From: Fidelibacterota bacterium
Lineage (GTDB): Bacteria; Fidelibacterota; Marinisomatia; SCGC-AAA003-L08; TS1B11
NCBI GenBank assembly: GCA_020354025.1
Contig: CP070638.1
Coordinates: forward strand, 2,661,175-2,716,477
Direction of reading: 5' to 3'
DNA length: 55,303 bases
In this document: positions 53,702 through 55,303 of the stretch, piece after piece
Numbering within the stretch: position 1 is the first letter of the stretch
How the letters are laid out: every line of letters starts with the position of its first letter
Program-made: the position numbers and the translations under genes
The notes under the pieces: model-generated
What the model saw: only the letters and a program-made list of their open reading frames with translations
Told to the model about the DNA's origin: nothing
The model's database searches: none

Positions 53702-53730
53702 TAAGAAAGAGTGATACAGAATAGCCGCAA

Positions 53731-53793
53731 GTGACTGACAAGGCGTGCTTGCAGTGGCACATCGGAGTGATGGAGAGCGTCTTTCCAGAGTGA
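53731..53793 (+). pseudogene. AhpD-like gene remnant with internal deletion
   Basis: A 20-codon frame (VTDKACLQWHIGVMESVFPE) joins the middle of the AhpD active-site region directly to the last codons of that gene. It matches the intact gene at 52146 in CMQWHI and VMESVFP but lacks about 35 codons between them and one of the CxxC cysteines. The DNA after its stop resembles the DNA after the intact gene for about 50 bp. Confidence 0.72.
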
Positions 53794-53862
53794 TATCGTC
53801 CGGTCGCCGGCCGCCGAACAGGCCGCCCAAGAAGAGCGTCGGGCGGAACAGAAGGAGTACTG

Positions 53863-54591
53863 ATGAAAGAGACTATTACGCTGGGTACGCTTGCGAAAAT
53901 GATAGACCATTCGCTGCTGCATCCGACAATGACGGATGAAGATATTGTCAGAGGATGCGAGGTATCGAAGAAGTACAATGTTGCCACTGCCTGCATCAAG
54001 CCGTACTGCATCCCCATGGTCAGAGAATTGCTATCCGATTCCGAGGTAGGAGTGTGCCCGGTGATTGCCTTCCCGCACGGGAACAGCGCGACTTCCATCA
54101 AGGTCAAGGAAGCTGAAGCGGCTGTACTGGCGGGCGGGAGCGAGATCGACATGGTCGTGAATGTAGGGAAAGTGTTAAGCGGTGACTGGGACTATGTGTC
54201 AGCGGAGATCAGAGCCATCAATGATGCCGTCACCGCGAACGGGGCCATACTGAAGGTCATATTCGAGAATGATTATCTCCAGGATGAGCAGATAATCAGA
54301 TTGTGTGAAATCTGTTCCGAGCATCAGGTCGCTTTCGTGAAGACTTCCACGGGCTACGGATTTGTCAAGCAGGCCAGCGGGATGTACAGCTATCGAGGCG
54401 CTACGGAGCATCACCTCAAGCTCATGCGGAAACATTCCTCAGCATTAGTTCAGATAAAGGCGGCGGGGGGCCTCCGTACGCTCGACGATCTGCTGCAAGC
54501 CAGAGAGCTCGGCGCTACGCGAATAGGAGCCACTGCCACTGAAGCGATCCTCGAGGAGGCAAAACAGCGAGGCATACAATCAGCCGCCTAA
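53863..54591 (+). CDS. deoC: Deoxyribose-phosphate aldolase
   Basis: 242 residues, GAAGGAG before the ATG. TIM-barrel aldolase with IDHSLLHPTMTDEDI, VCPVIAFPHGNS, EIDMVVNVGKVLSG, the Schiff-base Lys in AFVKTSTGYGF, and the proton-relay Lys in VQIKAAGGLRT. It cleaves 2-deoxyribose 5-phosphate to glyceraldehyde 3-phosphate and acetaldehyde. Convergent with, and overlapping by 12 bp, the next leftward gene. Confidence 0.95.
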   Translation: MKETITLGTLAKMIDHSLLHPTMTDEDIVRGCEVSKKYNVATACIKPYCIPMVRELLSDSEVGVCPVIAFPHGNSATSIKVKEAEAAVLAGGSEIDMVVNVGKVLSGDWDYVSAEIRAINDAVTANGAILKVIFENDYLQDEQIIRLCEICSEHQVAFVKTSTGYGFVKQASGMYSYRGATEHHLKLMRKHSSALVQIKAAGGLRTLDDLLQARELGATRIGATATEAILEEAKQRGIQSAA

Positions 54592-55303
54592 CACATTGAG
54601 TTCATTCAGTCCCTCCTTCGAATTCAATTTTGACATGAAATACCTGGCGATCTGTTTGTGATGTTTCATTGTCTCGGTAAGGAATAAAGCGACCTTCCTT
54701 TTTTCATGGTTAGGAGACAGGAAGGTCACCTTTCCGTTCACCAGAAAATCCTGGTCTTGCTCCGGACTGATGTCCTCTCCAACAATTTCGTTTGCATAAT
54801 CCGCGGTGAGCTGATGTCCAGCCATGGCTACTATGTACTCCTCCAGCGGGAAACTTAAAACATTGGAGTCATCCTGAAGTTCATTCACCAATCCGTGGGT
54901 AATTTCGTGCAAGATCCTTTCGAAGGATCTCAGGATCGAGCCCTGGCTATCGTTCATGCCCTCAAGACTCCCGGCAAGTAAGGGATGAACCAGGCAGGTC
55001 TTGAGAACATTGGAATAAAGACAGTCCTTCACCTCAGAGATATTCGAAAAATAATGTATATTGTTTCCCTTTTTTTGGGTGTGTTCCAGTAGCTTATTGT
55101 TGAATTCAGCCTCGTCAGCTGCCCAGGAAATGTTTGGTTTATAGCTGGTGTTATAGCCCCGCTGCATTATACCGGTTATTTTCTTCACCAGCTTTTGCCT
55201 GGCGACGACCTCCGGCCGTTCCGCGACTGCTTCCGGAGGGAAGAGGGAGAGGCAGAAGTACGCTCTCTCTCCCAGTCTCAGTCTGGGATGATAGGGAGGA
55301 TCC
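54580..55303 (-). CDS. Putative HExxH metallopeptidase-like protein, partial
   Basis: At least 241 codons; the frame is open to the right edge, so the start lies outside. A GTG at 55188 would give 202 residues but the upstream frame is also free of stops (YHPRLRLGERAYFC). The zincin-like motif HEITH sits in RSFERILHEITHGLVNEL, and LEEYIVAMAGHQLTADYANE follows about 35 residues later and could hold a third ligand. I do not recognise a named family; a chance HExxH is possible. Confidence 0.5.
   Translation of the reverse strand, partial: DPPYHPRLRLGERAYFCLSLFPPEAVAERPEVVARQKLVKKITGIMQRGYNTSYKPNISWAADEAEFNNKLLEHTQKKGNNIHYFSNISEVKDCLYSNVLKTCLVHPLLAGSLEGMNDSQGSILRSFERILHEITHGLVNELQDDSNVLSFPLEEYIVAMAGHQLTADYANEIVGEDISPEQDQDFLVNGKVTFLSPNHEKRKVALFLTETMKHHKQIARYFMSKLNSKEGLNELNVLGG

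Noticed and set aside
1-55303. tRNA, rRNA genes or an origin of replication
   Set aside because: Scanning by eye found no cloverleaf with conserved arms, no rRNA segments and no DnaA-box cluster; a covariance search would be needed to exclude degenerate tRNAs.
55298-55303. GGATCC at the right edge as a cloning junction
   Set aside because: The left end is not a restriction site and no vector sequence is present, so coincidence is as likely.

Overview
The window looks like part of a Gram-negative (diderm) bacterial chromosome of medium-to-high GC. Evidence for a diderm envelope is an outer-membrane polysaccharide export protein, a heptose adenylyltransferase and several lipoproteins. A DUF2851 protein and a 31-residue AURKAIP1/COX24-type basic protein suggest a lineage in the Fibrobacterota/Chlorobi/Bacteroidota superphylum or a related candidate phylum such as Marinimicrobia or Calditrichota. 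That placement is inference; there is no rRNA or tRNA in the window.

Layout. 1-1.0 kb: start of an ETF beta-subunit gene, then a REP-associated Y1 transposase (RAYT) bracketed by palindromic repeats. 1.2-4.0 kb: a large secreted protein with YadA-head-like repeats and a C-terminal phage tail-collar domain. 4.7-19.3 kb: a TPR protein followed by an envelope-glycan region: GT2, methyltransferase, GT4, GT9, GT2, a sugar/alcohol-phosphate nucleotidyltransferase, two tandem CDP-alcohol phosphotransferases, a flippase, a YfhO-type membrane protein and a histidine kinase. 19.8-23.5 kb: a broken transglutaminase-like lipoprotein gene, a small secreted protein and a zinc metallopeptidase lipoprotein. 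23.8-33.9 kb: a compact leftward housekeeping run with many short overlaps (nadK, xseB, xseA, S1/P1-type nuclease, small basic protein, HU, sppA, LysM lytic transglycosylase, rfaE2, DUF2851, plsC, serS). 34.3-43.2 kb: a leftward exopolysaccharide/capsule operon (export protein, chain-length regulator, O-antigen ligase/polymerase, GT2, flippase, two GT4), preceded by a promoter candidate and an intrinsic terminator that could act as an attenuator.

43.7-55.3 kb is accessory in character. It holds a GC-rich esterase lipoprotein with an in-frame 24-nt repeat expansion, an array of eight 22-bp hairpins, and an apparent selenoprotein (a two-domain glutaredoxin-like protein disulfide oxidoreductase with UGA in the second active site and a SECIS-like hairpin just after it). 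After these comes a series of small rightward genes (ankyrin, membrane protein, small lipoprotein, ABM monooxygenase-like, PD40 propeller, AhpD-like, DUF362, deoC) separated by repeated and partly decayed intergenic sequence. The right edge cuts an HExxH-containing gene.

The most interesting signals are the UGA-containing oxidoreductase with its hairpin, the eight-hairpin array with stem covariation, a roughly 240-bp three-copy dispersed element (4.3, 19.3 and 46.2 kb), and the cassette-like region at 49-54 kb.
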